Of a DNA stretch of 64,000 nucleotides, positions 1 through 9,744 are shown piece after piece. The stretch covers positions 1,674,001 to 1,738,000 of the forward strand of contig OZ253504.1 of assembly GCA_965262235.1 (NCBI GenBank), in the 5' to 3' direction. Numbering within the stretch: position 1 is the stretch's first letter; each line of letters begins with the position of its first letter. A program made the translations under genes and the position numbers. The DNA is from CATQGW01 sp965262235. GTDB taxonomy: Bacteria; Chloroflexota; Dehalococcoidia; Bin125. Below the pieces are notes generated by a model. That model saw only the letters and a program-made list of their open reading frames with translations, made no database searches and had not been told where the DNA came from.

Positions 1-1085
1 AGACGCGCATCCCGAAGCTGTGGCTGGAGCTGGAGGAGCTCTCGGAGCTGCCCGGCCACCGCGCGCGGTTTGTCGCCACGCTGTCCCAGCAGGGTCGGCG
101 TTCGTGGCGGATCGAGACGATCTGCCGGCGACGCGGACTCTACGACCTGGGGCCGATCGTGGTGCGCAGCAGCGACCCGTTCGACATCTTTCCGCGCGAG
201 TTTCGGTTTGGCCAGGGGCGCTCACTGGTGGTCTACCCGCAGGCGCTGGAGCTGCCGCGTTACTCGGTGCCGCCGGCGAATCTGCCCGGCGAGGGACGCT
301 TCCGGCGGCGCACGCACTACGTGACGCCGAACGCGTCCGGGATTCGCGAGTACGAGCCGGGCGACAGCATGAACCGGATCCACTGGAAGAGCAGCCTGCG
401 CACAGGCTCGCTGAAGGTGAAGACGTTCGAGCTCGACCCGGGCTCGCACCTGTGGGTCGTGCTGGACCTGTCGCGCTCCGAGCACATCGGCGAAGGCGAC
501 GACGCGAGCATTGAGACGGCGGTGACGGCCGCGGCGTCGGTGGCGCGGCACTTTGTGCACCAGAACCGCAGCGTGGGGCTGATGATGTTCGGCCACAAGC
601 TGGACGTGATCGAGCCGGACCGCGGGTCGCAGCACTTCGGGCGGATGCTGGAGGCGCTGGCGGTCGCGCAGCCGGTCGGCACGGTGCCCGTTGCGACGCT
701 GCTGTATCAGCAATCACGACGCTGGGGGCGGCACACGACGGTGATCGTGGTGACGGGCTCGACCGACCCGCGCTGGCAGGGGGCGGTTCGCTCGCTGACG
801 CTGCGGGGCGTCAAGAGCGCGGTGGCGTTGCTGGATTTGCAGACGTGGGGCGGGCGCGCGGGCGCACCTGCGACCGCCGCCGAGCTGCAGGCGCTGGGCG
901 TGCAGGTCAACCTGGTGCGCAAGGACGACTGGCTGCCGGCGGTGATGATCGGGACGACGCCGGGCTCGGGCGTTGCGGGTGTGGCGGTGATGGCGCCGGA
1001 GCCGACGACGGGCGTGAGCGACATCGGCGCGCTGGCGGAGCTTGAGGAGGCGCGCCCGATCTCGCTGACGAGGCCGGGCGCATGA
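1..1085 (+). CDS. DUF58 domain protein, 5' end outside window
   Basis: The frame is open from base 3, so the N-terminus lies upstream of the window. The visible part has the DUF58 signature: a 'DPFDIFP' strand, then 'REYEPGD' and 'NRIHWKSSLRTG', followed by a von Willebrand-like core ('LWVVLDLSRSE'). DUF58 proteins normally sit beside MoxR ATPases and transglutaminase-like membrane proteins. That holds here: the stop codon overlaps the next start as ATGA, which suggests translational coupling to the transglutaminase-like gene. A second DUF58 paralogue lies on the other strand at 7667-8605. The biochemical role of DUF58 is unknown; a part in envelope protein assembly or maturation is inferred from the family context. 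Confidence 0.9.
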   Translation, partial: TRIPKLWLELEELSELPGHRARFVATLSQQGRRSWRIETICRRRGLYDLGPIVVRSSDPFDIFPREFRFGQGRSLVVYPQALELPRYSVPPANLPGEGRFRRRTHYVTPNASGIREYEPGDSMNRIHWKSSLRTGSLKVKTFELDPGSHLWVVLDLSRSEHIGEGDDASIETAVTAAASVARHFVHQNRSVGLMMFGHKLDVIEPDRGSQHFGRMLEALAVAQPVGTVPVATLLYQQSRRWGRHTTVIVVTGSTDPRWQGAVRSLTLRGVKSAVALLDLQTWGGRAGAPATAAELQALGVQVNLVRKDDWLPAVMIGTTPGSGVAGVAVMAPEPTTGVSDIGALAELEEARPISLTRPGA

Positions 1086-3898
1086 GCGCGCAGGGTCCTG
1101 AGTCGGGAGGGGAGTTCGAGGACACGACGGCGCGGGCGGAGCGTCGGTTCTTCGCTCGGCGCAGCCAGCCGGCGGAGACGCTGTTGCGCTCGGAGGACAT
1201 GCGCCGCCAATCGTTGTGGTCCCGCTCGATGGAGGTGACGATCACCGGCGGGATCCTGCTGCTGGTCGCGCTGAGCACGGCGAACAGCATCTACATCGCG
1301 GGTTGGGTGGCGGAGATGCCCGACCTGCGGGTCACGGCGGCGGCGGCCTTGATCGTGGGCGCGATCGGCAGCGTGCGGCGGATTCGCTGGCCGTTCGGCG
1401 TGCTGGTGGGCGTGCTGGTGGGCGCGGTCGTGGTCACGGGGCAGGTGTTGGCGCTCGAGAGTCTGGGCGGGCAGCCGGTCTTCTGGGACCGCTTCACGGA
1501 CATGTACTACCGCTTCGAGGACTGGTTCCGGCAGGCGTTCAGCGCGGGCCTGACGACCGACAATCTGCCCTTCGTGGTGTTCACCGATTTGTTCATCTGG
1601 CTGGCAGCCTTTATCGGTGGGTTCTCGATGGCGCGCTGGCGCAATCCGTGGCCGGCGATGATTCTGCTCGGCGCGCTGCTGGCGGTCAACGTGTCGTATC
1701 TCTCCGACCGGCAGTGGAATCTCTCCTACGGATTCTTCCTGACCGGCGCGATGCTGCTGCTGATGCGCTCGGCGCTGCTGCGCCGGATCGACCGTTGGCG
1801 GGCCGACGGGACGCCCTATCCCGACTGGATTTCGGCCAGCTTCGTGGGGATCACGATGATCGCGATCATCCTGCTGCTGTCGCTCTCGCGGGGGCTGCCG
1901 CGTCCCGATGAGTCGGAGGCGCTGGAGGATGCCTGGTCAGCGGTTGCGAGCCCGTTCAAGGGGCTGAACGACGACTTCCGGCGGGTGTTCAGCGGGATCG
2001 ATTCGCAGCGCGGCGCGCCGGTGCACAGCTTCGACGATTTCAAGGTGCTGCAGGGCGACATCAATCCGGGCGACGGGATTGTGCTGCGTGCGGCGGCGAC
2101 GGAGCCGGGGTTGTTGCGCGGCACGTCCTACGACCGCTTCAGCGGGCGCGGCTGGACGCAGAGCCCGAGCATCGTGCGGCAGGTCGATGAGCTGCGTGCG
2201 CTGAGTGGCGAGCTGCCGATCGATCCGGAGGAGGGCGAGGCGATTCTGCCGCAGAGCTCGTACCTCGCCCGGCGGCCGGTTGCGGCGCAGATTTCGGTGG
2301 AGCGCAGCGCGCCGGTGCTGTTCTCGTTCGGCACTCCGGTGCTGGCCAACAAGTCGACCCGGGTGCAGTCGCTGGCTCCGACGGAGTTCACGATCGGCTT
2401 CGACGCGGAGTCGGCCGAGCGGTTCGCGGGCACGGATCTGGAGCCGGTGATCGTGGCGATCAGCGAACGGATTGCGGGGGGCGAGGAGCTCAGCGACGCC
2501 GTGATCGCGGCCTACATTCCGCCGAGCTACGACCTGCGCGAGGTGAGGAGCGAGGAAGACAGCGATGTGCCGGTCAGCGTCGACCTGAGCGTCGAGCCGG
2601 AGGAGACGGACGTGCTGGCGCTGCGGCCGGACGTGGACCGGCTGCGCGCGGGCTACACGTATCAGGTCACGGGCACGGTTTCGGGCGCGCCGGAGACGGC
2701 GCTGCGCTCGGCGGGGGCCAACTATCCGGTCTGGGTGCGCGAGCGGTTCCTGCAGCTGCCGGACAAGATCGACGCCGCGGCGCGGGAGCGTCTGGGCGCT
2801 CTGCTTGTTGATGTCGCTTCGATCTTCAGTCTGCAACGCGGCGGCCAGGGCGCCGTGGCGGGTGGCTGGAACCCGTACGAGATCGCGGCGGCGGTCGAGG
2901 CCTATCTCAGCACCGCGCCGGCGCTGGACGCGAACGGGCTGTTGATCATCGACGACGAGGGCATCGCGCGGGCGCTGTATCCGCTGACCACTGACATCGA
3001 GCTGCCGCCGGCCGATATCGACGCGGTCTCCTGGTTCCTGTTCGAGAATCTCGACGACGACGGGCTCCCGATCGGCGCGTACTACGACTACCACGCGAGC
3101 GCGATGGCCGTGCTGCTGCGGTTGGCGGGCGTGCCGGCGCGGATCGCGACGGGCTACGTGCTGAACGTGAACAACTACGACGAGCGGACGCAGAACTTCA
3201 TCGTGCGCGGGCACGATGCGTACACGTGGGTGGAGGTCTGGTTCCCCGATTTCGGCTGGGTCGATTTCGACCCGACGCCCAGCGCATCGGCCGACGAAAC
3301 GCTGGCGGGGATCGCGGGCGGCGGCGTGCGGATCGCGGCGCAGCGGCTGAGCCAGCCGCGGATCGACCTGCGACCGGGCGATGTGAGCTCGCTCGGTCCC
3401 GACTTCCAGCTCGACGTGCTGTTGGATCTGCTGCTCAACCCGGACATCACGTCGGCGAATGCGCTCGAACAACCGCTGAGCAAGTGGTACTGGCTGGGTC
3501 CCACTCTCCTGCTCGCGCTGATCGTTGGACTCGTGCTGCTGGCAGCGCTGAGTTGGCGCGTGTCGCTGCGCGGCCTGGGCGTGGTCGAGCGGGCCTGGAC
3601 GGGCACGTCGCGGCTCGCGCGATGGTCGGGCGTTGAGGCGACCGAGTCGGTGACGCCGCTGGAGCACGCCGCCCGGATCGATGAAGCGCTGGGCACCGAC
3701 AAGGTGGCGGAGCGCCTGGCGGAGTCCTACGGAGCGGTGCGCTTCGGTCGCCGCACGCTGGAGTCGGAGGCCGCGGAGGCGATCGAGGTCGGCTGGCGGG
3801 AGATTCGGAGCCGACTGCTGCGGCGGTTGCTGCTCCCGGGCGGGCGGGCTGCGCAGGTTTCTCAGGGGCCGGACGACGCGCTGCTCGAAGCCGAGTAG
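1082..3898 (+). CDS. TgpA-like membrane transglutaminase-fold protein, catalytic residues replaced
   Basis: This 938-residue protein has the TgpA/DUF3488 layout. About seven membrane segments lie between residues 50 and 270, followed by a long extracytoplasmic region, a transglutaminase-like core (about 640-740), a membrane helix near 803-825 and a cytoplasmic tail like DUF4129. The core keeps family landmarks such as 'LLRLAGVPARIATGY', 'WVEVWFPDFGWV' and 'FDPT'. However, the catalytic Cys position reads Tyr668 ('YYDYHASA', where relatives have C-x-x-Y/F-A-S-A), and the catalytic His position reads Tyr714 ('DAYTW' for D-A-H-x-W). The Asp of FDPT (730) remains. It is therefore probably not a cysteine transglutaminase or protease. 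The start overlaps the DUF58 stop; the gene converges on the BatB-like gene 43 bases away. Confidence 0.88.
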   Translation: MSAQGPESGGEFEDTTARAERRFFARRSQPAETLLRSEDMRRQSLWSRSMEVTITGGILLLVALSTANSIYIAGWVAEMPDLRVTAAAALIVGAIGSVRRIRWPFGVLVGVLVGAVVVTGQVLALESLGGQPVFWDRFTDMYYRFEDWFRQAFSAGLTTDNLPFVVFTDLFIWLAAFIGGFSMARWRNPWPAMILLGALLAVNVSYLSDRQWNLSYGFFLTGAMLLLMRSALLRRIDRWRADGTPYPDWISASFVGITMIAIILLLSLSRGLPRPDESEALEDAWSAVASPFKGLNDDFRRVFSGIDSQRGAPVHSFDDFKVLQGDINPGDGIVLRAAATEPGLLRGTSYDRFSGRGWTQSPSIVRQVDELRALSGELPIDPEEGEAILPQSSYLARRPVAAQISVERSAPVLFSFGTPVLANKSTRVQSLAPTEFTIGFDAESAERFAGTDLEPVIVAISERIAGGEELSDAVIAAYIPPSYDLREVRSEEDSDVPVSVDLSVEPEETDVLALRPDVDRLRAGYTYQVTGTVSGAPETALRSAGANYPVWVRERFLQLPDKIDAAARERLGALLVDVASIFSLQRGGQGAVAGGWNPYEIAAAVEAYLSTAPALDANGLLIIDDEGIARALYPLTTDIELPPADIDAVSWFLFENLDDDGLPIGAYYDYHASAMAVLLRLAGVPARIATGYVLNVNNYDERTQNFIVRGHDAYTWVEVWFPDFGWVDFDPTPSASADETLAGIAGGGVRIAAQRLSQPRIDLRPGDVSSLGPDFQLDVLLDLLLNPDITSANALEQPLSKWYWLGPTLLLALIVGLVLLAALSWRVSLRGLGVVERAWTGTSRLARWSGVEATESVTPLEHAARIDEALGTDKVAERLAESYGAVRFGRRTLESEAAEAIEVGWREIRSRLLRRLLLPGGRAAQVSQGPDDALLEAE

Positions 3899-3941
3899 CG
3901 CCGCCGGTTCCAGCGGCAGCGCCAGCCGTTGGGGCTGCTCG

Positions 3942-5816
3942 CTACCAGTCGTCGACGCCTTCGAGCGTGGGAACGAGCCGGCCGGCGGCGAAGCGTTGCT
4001 CCGGGGCGGCGCGGAGGGCGTCGAGCACGGCCATCGCCTGTTCGAGGCTGGCCCCTTCCAGTGGCAGCGCTTCGAGCGCTTCGACGAGCGCGTCCTGGGC
4101 GGCTTCGTTCTGCGCGACCCGGTCGGTCTCTTCGAATGTGGGCGTCTCGCCGCCGCCGCCGCGGAGCCCGGATCTGTCCGTGGGGGAGCCCTCGGAGCCG
4201 CGTGGTGTGGCGCCGGCTTCGCCGCCCGGTTCGCCCTCGGCGCCCTCACCCTCAGCCTCGCCCGGATCGCCTTCGCCCTCGCCGACTGGGCGGTCGCCGG
4301 CTTCGCCCTCCTGGCCGAACGCGTCCGCATCGTCCTGCAGCTCGATGCCGGACTCGCGCAGCAGCGCGTTGACGATTTCGAGGTTGATCTTGGCGTCGAG
4401 CAGATCGGGCTGCTCGCGGAGCGATTCGATGAAGGCGGCGCGGGCGCCGAGCAGGTCGTCGTTGGCCCAGCGGTGGTTGCCGGCGTGGAACAGCGCCACG
4501 GCGCGGATGGCGGGATCGATCGAGCGCATCGCGCCGAGCGTGGCCGATTCGGCGCGGTCGAACTCGCCCAGCTCGTGCAGGGCGCGTCCGACGTTGAGGT
4601 TGATCGTCGGGTTCTCGGGCGCGCGGCGCTGGGCCTCGCGGTAGGACTCAAGCGCGTCCTGATAGCGCTCGGCGGCGAAGTGCTCGTTGCCGTCTTCGTT
4701 GGCGCGCCACGCGCCCGAGCCGCTGCAGGCGGTCAGCAGCAGCATCGCCAGCGCCGAGATGGTTGCGACCGCGACCGCGCCGCGCAGGCGTCGTCCGAGG
4801 CGGCCCGCGATCCGCGCGAGTTCGGCGCGTGGGGCGACCCGCGCCAGCGACCCGCCGACGAGCAGCAGCAGCGCCGCGCCCGCGAACCACTGGTACTGCT
4901 CGCGTGGCGCGAGCGCGTCGTCCTCGCCGGTGCGCGTGCGTTCGATCGCGGAGAAGTCGGCGCTCAGGCCGCCCATCGCGCCGGGCGAATCGACCCGCAC
5001 GTAGCGACCGTCGCCGGCGGCGGCGATCGCCCGCAGCGACGCCTCGTCGAGCCGCGAGAGCACCGGCCGGCCGGTGCGCGCGTCGATCCGGCTCGCGCCC
5101 TGGTTTCTCGTGCCGGGCGCGGGGACATTCGCGCCGAGCTCGGTGCCGACGCCGGCGGCGAACACACGGACGCCGGCGCCGGCGGCTGCGCGCGCCGCTG
5201 CGACGGCGTCGCCCTCGTGCGTCTCGCCGTCGCTGACGACGACGATCGCGCCCTCCATGGCTCCTTCGCGCTGGAGCAGGCCGAGCGCCACGTCGATCGC
5301 GGCGGCGATGTTGGAGCCGGGCCGCACGAGCGCCTCGCCGGGCTGCAGCGCGCTCAGCACCGCCAGCGCGCTCTCGTGGTCGAGCGTGAGCGGGAAGCGC
5401 ACGAACGGTTCGCCGGCGAAGATCACCAGGCCGACGCGGCTCGTGCGCCGCGCCGCGACGAGGCGGCGCACTTCGGTCACGGCCGCGTCGAAGCGGCTGG
5501 GCCGGAGGTCGCCGGCCGACATGCTCTGCGAGACATCGAGCACGAAGACGACGCCGAGCGGTTGCTGCTCGAGCGCCGACTCGTCGGTCCCGAACTGCGG
5601 CCGCGCCGCGGCCAGCGCGAGCAGGACCAGCACGACCACGAGCAGCGCCGCACGCCAGCCGGCGCCGTGCCGCGAGCCGCGCAGCAACGCGCCGCCGCCG
5701 CGGCCGCGGACGGCCAGCAGGTGCAGCCGACGGCGCCGCCAGAGCAGCCAGAGCAGGGCCAGTGCAAGCGGCGCGGCGGCCAGAGCGGCGAGAGTGGGGG
5801 GCGAGCCGAAGGGCAT
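3942..5816 (-). CDS. BatB-like von Willebrand A protein fused to a BatC-like TPR domain
   Basis: Last gene of the MoxR operon; 624 residues. Two N-terminal membrane segments (about 8-26 and 54-72) are followed by a VWA domain with an intact metal site ('LDVSQSMS', Asp94) and 'VSDGETHEGD', then a membrane helix near residues 308-328. A further hydrophobic stretch ends in 'LLLTACSGSG', which resembles a lipoprotein signal. Tetratricopeptide-type repeats and a low-complexity Gly/Glu-rich tail follow. In Bacteroides-type aerotolerance operons batB and batC are separate genes; here they look fused, with the old BatC lipobox buried inside. The start ATG shares one base with the stop of the BatA gene (TGATG). 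Metal-dependent protein binding in the periplasm is inferred from the family. Confidence 0.85.
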   Translation of the reverse strand: MPFGSPPTLAALAAAPLALALLWLLWRRRRLHLLAVRGRGGGALLRGSRHGAGWRAALLVVVLVLLALAAARPQFGTDESALEQQPLGVVFVLDVSQSMSAGDLRPSRFDAAVTEVRRLVAARRTSRVGLVIFAGEPFVRFPLTLDHESALAVLSALQPGEALVRPGSNIAAAIDVALGLLQREGAMEGAIVVVSDGETHEGDAVAAARAAAGAGVRVFAAGVGTELGANVPAPGTRNQGASRIDARTGRPVLSRLDEASLRAIAAAGDGRYVRVDSPGAMGGLSADFSAIERTRTGEDDALAPREQYQWFAGAALLLLVGGSLARVAPRAELARIAGRLGRRLRGAVAVATISALAMLLLTACSGSGAWRANEDGNEHFAAERYQDALESYREAQRRAPENPTINLNVGRALHELGEFDRAESATLGAMRSIDPAIRAVALFHAGNHRWANDDLLGARAAFIESLREQPDLLDAKINLEIVNALLRESGIELQDDADAFGQEGEAGDRPVGEGEGDPGEAEGEGAEGEPGGEAGATPRGSEGSPTDRSGLRGGGGETPTFEETDRVAQNEAAQDALVEALEALPLEGASLEQAMAVLDALRAAPEQRFAAGRLVPTLEGVDDW

Positions 5817-6771
5817 CAGGGAACCCGCCGCCAGGGGCCGACGCGAGCCCCAACCTCGAGCATGATCAGTCCGAGCGCCGCGAGCAGCAGCCAGGGCGCG
5901 AGCTCGCGCGAGCGCAGCAGCGTCTCCTCGCCGACGCGCCGGCGCTCGAGCTCGGCGATCTCCTCATAGGCGGCCGCGAGTTCGGCGGTGTCGGTGGCGC
6001 GGAAATAGCGTCCGCCGGTCTCATCGGCGGCGTAGATCAGCGCCAGTTCGTCGAGCGAGACGTTGGGCGAACCGGTGGCGCGGGGCGGCAGGCCGATCGT
6101 GTACATGCGGACGCCGAGCGCGCGGGCGACCGCTGCGGCCTGCTGGGTTGAGACGCCGGGCACGTTGTTCTCGCCGTCGGTCAGGGCGACGACGATCCGG
6201 CTGGACGCCTGCGAATCGCGCAGCAGGTCGACCGACTCGGCCATCGCGAGCCCGAGCGCGGTGCCGTCGGGGATCAGACCGCTGCGCACCGACTCCTCGA
6301 TCAGCGTGTCGATCGCCTCGAGGTCAAGCGTGAGCGGGCTGAGCACGAGGCTGCGGCGCTGGAAGATCACCAGCCCGACCCGGTCGTCCACTCGGTGCGC
6401 GATGAAGTCGCGTGCGACGCGGCGGGCGCTCTCGATTCGGGTCACATCGCCGCCGAGTGTGAATTGGGTCATCGAGGACGAGGCGTCGATCGTGAGCACG
6501 ATGTCGATGCCCTCAGCGGGGCGCGTCGCTTCGACGGTGGTGGCCTGCGGACGGGCGATCGCGACCACAATCAGCGCTGCGGCGCCGACGCGCAGCGCCC
6601 CGACCCAGGGCAGCAGCCGCAGCGTGCGACCCGGCGCGGCGGCGGGCGCAGCCGCTGAGAGCCGCGGCAACAGGTAGCTGGGGCCGGGCCGGCCCGCGAG
6701 CGCCAGAGCGACCAGGCGTAGAACGGCAGCAACGCGAGCAGCGCGAGCAGATATGGGTCCTCGATGCGCAT
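5816..6771 (-). CDS. BatA-like von Willebrand A protein, apparent frameshift near 6690
   Basis: Two frames are needed to read this gene. The start at 6771 gives 'MRIEDPYLLALLALLPFYAW', a typical BatA N-terminal helix, and its ATG shares one base with the upstream stop exactly as at the next junction. This frame loses BatA similarity after about residue 28. The neighbouring frame continues with 'PSYLLPRLSAA', a second membrane segment, the VWA metal site 'TIDASSSM', 'ALTDGENN' and a C-terminal membrane helix. The switch falls in a GC-only run (about 6682-6698). Either one base was lost in sequencing or assembly, or the gene is truly broken. Because the rest of the frame is intact over about 270 codons, a sequence error or very recent mutation is likeliest. 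Confidence 0.75.
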
Positions 6772-7670
6772 CAGTGCGCCTCACCGGGGCTGTCGATGAT
6801 CGCAACGGCCAGCTCGCGATAGCCGGCGAGGCGCTGCTGGGCAGCCGACTGGTCGGCGAAGGTCACGGCGTCGCAGACGCGCAACAGCGTGCGCACGCGC
6901 TGGACGGTGGCGGCGGGCGCGCCGGCGGCGGCGAGGTGTTCAGGCAGCTCGGCGCTGGTCAGGCTGCGGGCCGGGATTCCATATTGCGCTGCGAGGTGTT
7001 CGCGCACGGCGAGCGCGAGGCCGCGGCAGACCTCGTCGGCGTTGGCGTCGTCGCTGACAGCGGGAATCGCCGGCCGGGGTTGCGGCGCGGGCTCCTCCGT
7101 GAGCCGCGGAGCGCGTCGCCGGCGGCTGCGCACGCGCAGCGCGCGGGCGATCACGAAGCCGAGACCGATCGCGATCAGCGCAGCGATCCAGGAGGCGAAG
7201 TTCGAGCCGCCCTCAATCACGCCGGGCGGGGTGAGCGGGCGCGGGCCGACGATGTCCTCCGTGAGCACCGTGGCGATCACGATGCGCTGCGGCTCGAAGG
7301 TCAGCAGCTCGCGCACACCGCCGCTGACGACGGTGATCGGCGGCAGGGCGACGTCGAAGACGCCGACCGTGAAGGCGGCGGTGCGCCAGGTGACGACGGT
7401 TCGGCCTGGTTCGCTGAGCTCGAGTTCCTGGAGGGCCGCGTCGAGCGGGCTGAGGGTCGTCATCGACGAGTCGATCTCGACCCACGCTCCCTCGGGGTGG
7501 CGCACCTCGACGCGAATCAGGATCGGGTCGCCGATGGTCAGCGGCGCGTCGGCACCGCCGATCACCTCGACGGTCGCCTCGATCGGTTGCTGCGCCGCGG
7601 CGCTGCCGGCGACGCTGAGAGCGGCGAGAGTGGCGAGGACCGCGAGCAGCAGGGCGAGCGCGAGCTTCAT
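6771..7670 (-). CDS. BatD-like membrane-anchored protein
   Basis: A 299-residue protein with a clear signal peptide ('MKLALALLLAVLATLAALSV', cleavage near AAAQQ), a beta-rich extracytoplasmic region, one membrane helix near residues 162-182, a basic stop-transfer segment (RVRSRRRR) and a cytoplasmic helical tail. This organisation and its place between DUF58 and BatA genes match the BatD/DUF4381 type of oxygen-tolerance operon protein, though sequence signatures in that family are weak. It overlaps the DUF58 gene by 4 bases upstream and batA by 1 base downstream, so it is co-translated. No enzymatic motif is visible. Confidence 0.6.
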   Translation of the reverse strand: MKLALALLLAVLATLAALSVAGSAAAQQPIEATVEVIGGADAPLTIGDPILIRVEVRHPEGAWVEIDSSMTTLSPLDAALQELELSEPGRTVVTWRTAAFTVGVFDVALPPITVVSGGVRELLTFEPQRIVIATVLTEDIVGPRPLTPPGVIEGGSNFASWIAALIAIGLGFVIARALRVRSRRRRAPRLTEEPAPQPRPAIPAVSDDANADEVCRGLALAVREHLAAQYGIPARSLTSAELPEHLAAAGAPAATVQRVRTLLRVCDAVTFADQSAAQQRLAGYRELAVAIIDSPGEAH

Positions 7671-8605
7671 GCTCGATGTCGCCGTTCACGCAGCAAGGCG
7701 AAGAGCGGCGGGGCCCAGTCGCGCTCGGTGTCGATCATCAGCACGTCAACGCCGCAGTGGCGTAGCTGCGTCTGTAGATCGTCGCGCTCGGCGCGGAGCG
7801 CCGCGGACTGCGCGGCGGCGCGCTGGGCGTCAACGAGCAGCAGCGCGCCCGACTCGGCGTCTTGCCACTGGATGAGGCCGCCTGGGGGGAGCTCCGCCTC
7901 GTGCGGGTCGCTGACGACGATCGCGACCACGTCGTGACGCAGGCCGAGCCTGCGCAGGGCGGCCTGCCAGGTCGCGGCGGGCTCGGCGGTCGCGAAGTCG
8001 GAGACGAGGATCACGATCGCGCTGCGTCGCAGCAGTCGCAGCGCGTAGTCGAGCGCGCCGGCCAGGTCGGTCCCCTCGCCCGAGCGGGTGAGCAGGTCGC
8101 GGATGATCCGCAGCACGTGTCGGTGTTGGCGGGCCGGCGCGATGCTGAGCTCGATCCGGTCGCTGAAGGCCACCGCGCCGACGTGGTCGTTGCTGCGCGA
8201 GGCGGCGAGGCCGATCGCGGCGGCGATCTCGAGCGACACATCGCGCACGCTGCGGCCGCTGCGGCCGAAGTTGGTCGAGGCGCTGACATCGACGACGAGC
8301 AGGACGGTCTGCTCGCGCTCCTCGACGTAGCGGCGTACGAAGGGCGCGCGCAGGCGCGCGGTGGCCTTCCAGTCGATGCTGCGCACGTCGTCGCCGGCTG
8401 CGTAAGGGCGGACCTCGGCGAACTCGAGCCCGCTGCCGCGGAAGGCGCTGCGGTATTCGCCGGCGAGCTGGTCGCGCAGAACTCGGCGGGCGCGGAGTTC
8501 GATCTGGCGCACGCGGCGGCGCAGCTCTTCGCCTTCGAGCGGACCGGCAGGCGGCGGCAGGGGTGGGAAGAGCGTCTCCCGCAGCGTCCGCAGCAGCCCC
8601 GGCAC
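7667..8605 (-). CDS. DUF58 domain protein
   Basis: 312 residues. Signature segments are 'EFAEVRPYAAGDDVRSIDWK' and a VWA-like core ('LLVVDVSASTNFG', 'IVILVSDF'). It lies 14 bases after the MoxR gene and overlaps the BatD-like gene by 4 bases, which is the usual MoxR-DUF58-VWA order. It is shorter than the DUF58 protein at the window start and lacks the long N-terminal region, so the two are distinct paralogues serving two adjacent MoxR-type gene sets. The MoxR ATPase is presumed to act as a chaperone for these VWA proteins. Confidence 0.9.
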   Translation of the reverse strand: MPGLLRTLRETLFPPLPPPAGPLEGEELRRRVRQIELRARRVLRDQLAGEYRSAFRGSGLEFAEVRPYAAGDDVRSIDWKATARLRAPFVRRYVEEREQTVLLVVDVSASTNFGRSGRSVRDVSLEIAAAIGLAASRSNDHVGAVAFSDRIELSIAPARQHRHVLRIIRDLLTRSGEGTDLAGALDYALRLLRRSAIVILVSDFATAEPAATWQAALRRLGLRHDVVAIVVSDPHEAELPPGGLIQWQDAESGALLLVDAQRAAAQSAALRAERDDLQTQLRHCGVDVLMIDTERDWAPPLFALLRERRHRA

Positions 8606-8619
8606 CGGACCGGCCCCGC

Positions 8620-9633
<1,014 letters not shown>

Positions 9634-9744
9634 CTCCCCGGCTGTCCGCCAGCTCTACGGCGCGCTGCGCAAAAGCAGTGTATCGCTGCGGAGCTTGCTG
9701 CCGTCCGCCGTATGATGCGGGCGACCAGTGTGAAAGGTTGCATC

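Noticed and set aside
1937..4651. Very long open frame on the minus strand opposite the transglutaminase-like gene
   Set aside because: Its translation is Arg/Pro/Ala-rich without motifs and runs antisense to two well-supported genes. Such shadows are expected in GC-rich coding DNA.
3681..5969. Long open plus-strand frame over the BatB-like gene
   Set aside because: Antisense to a gene with clear VWA and TPR domains; low-complexity composition only.
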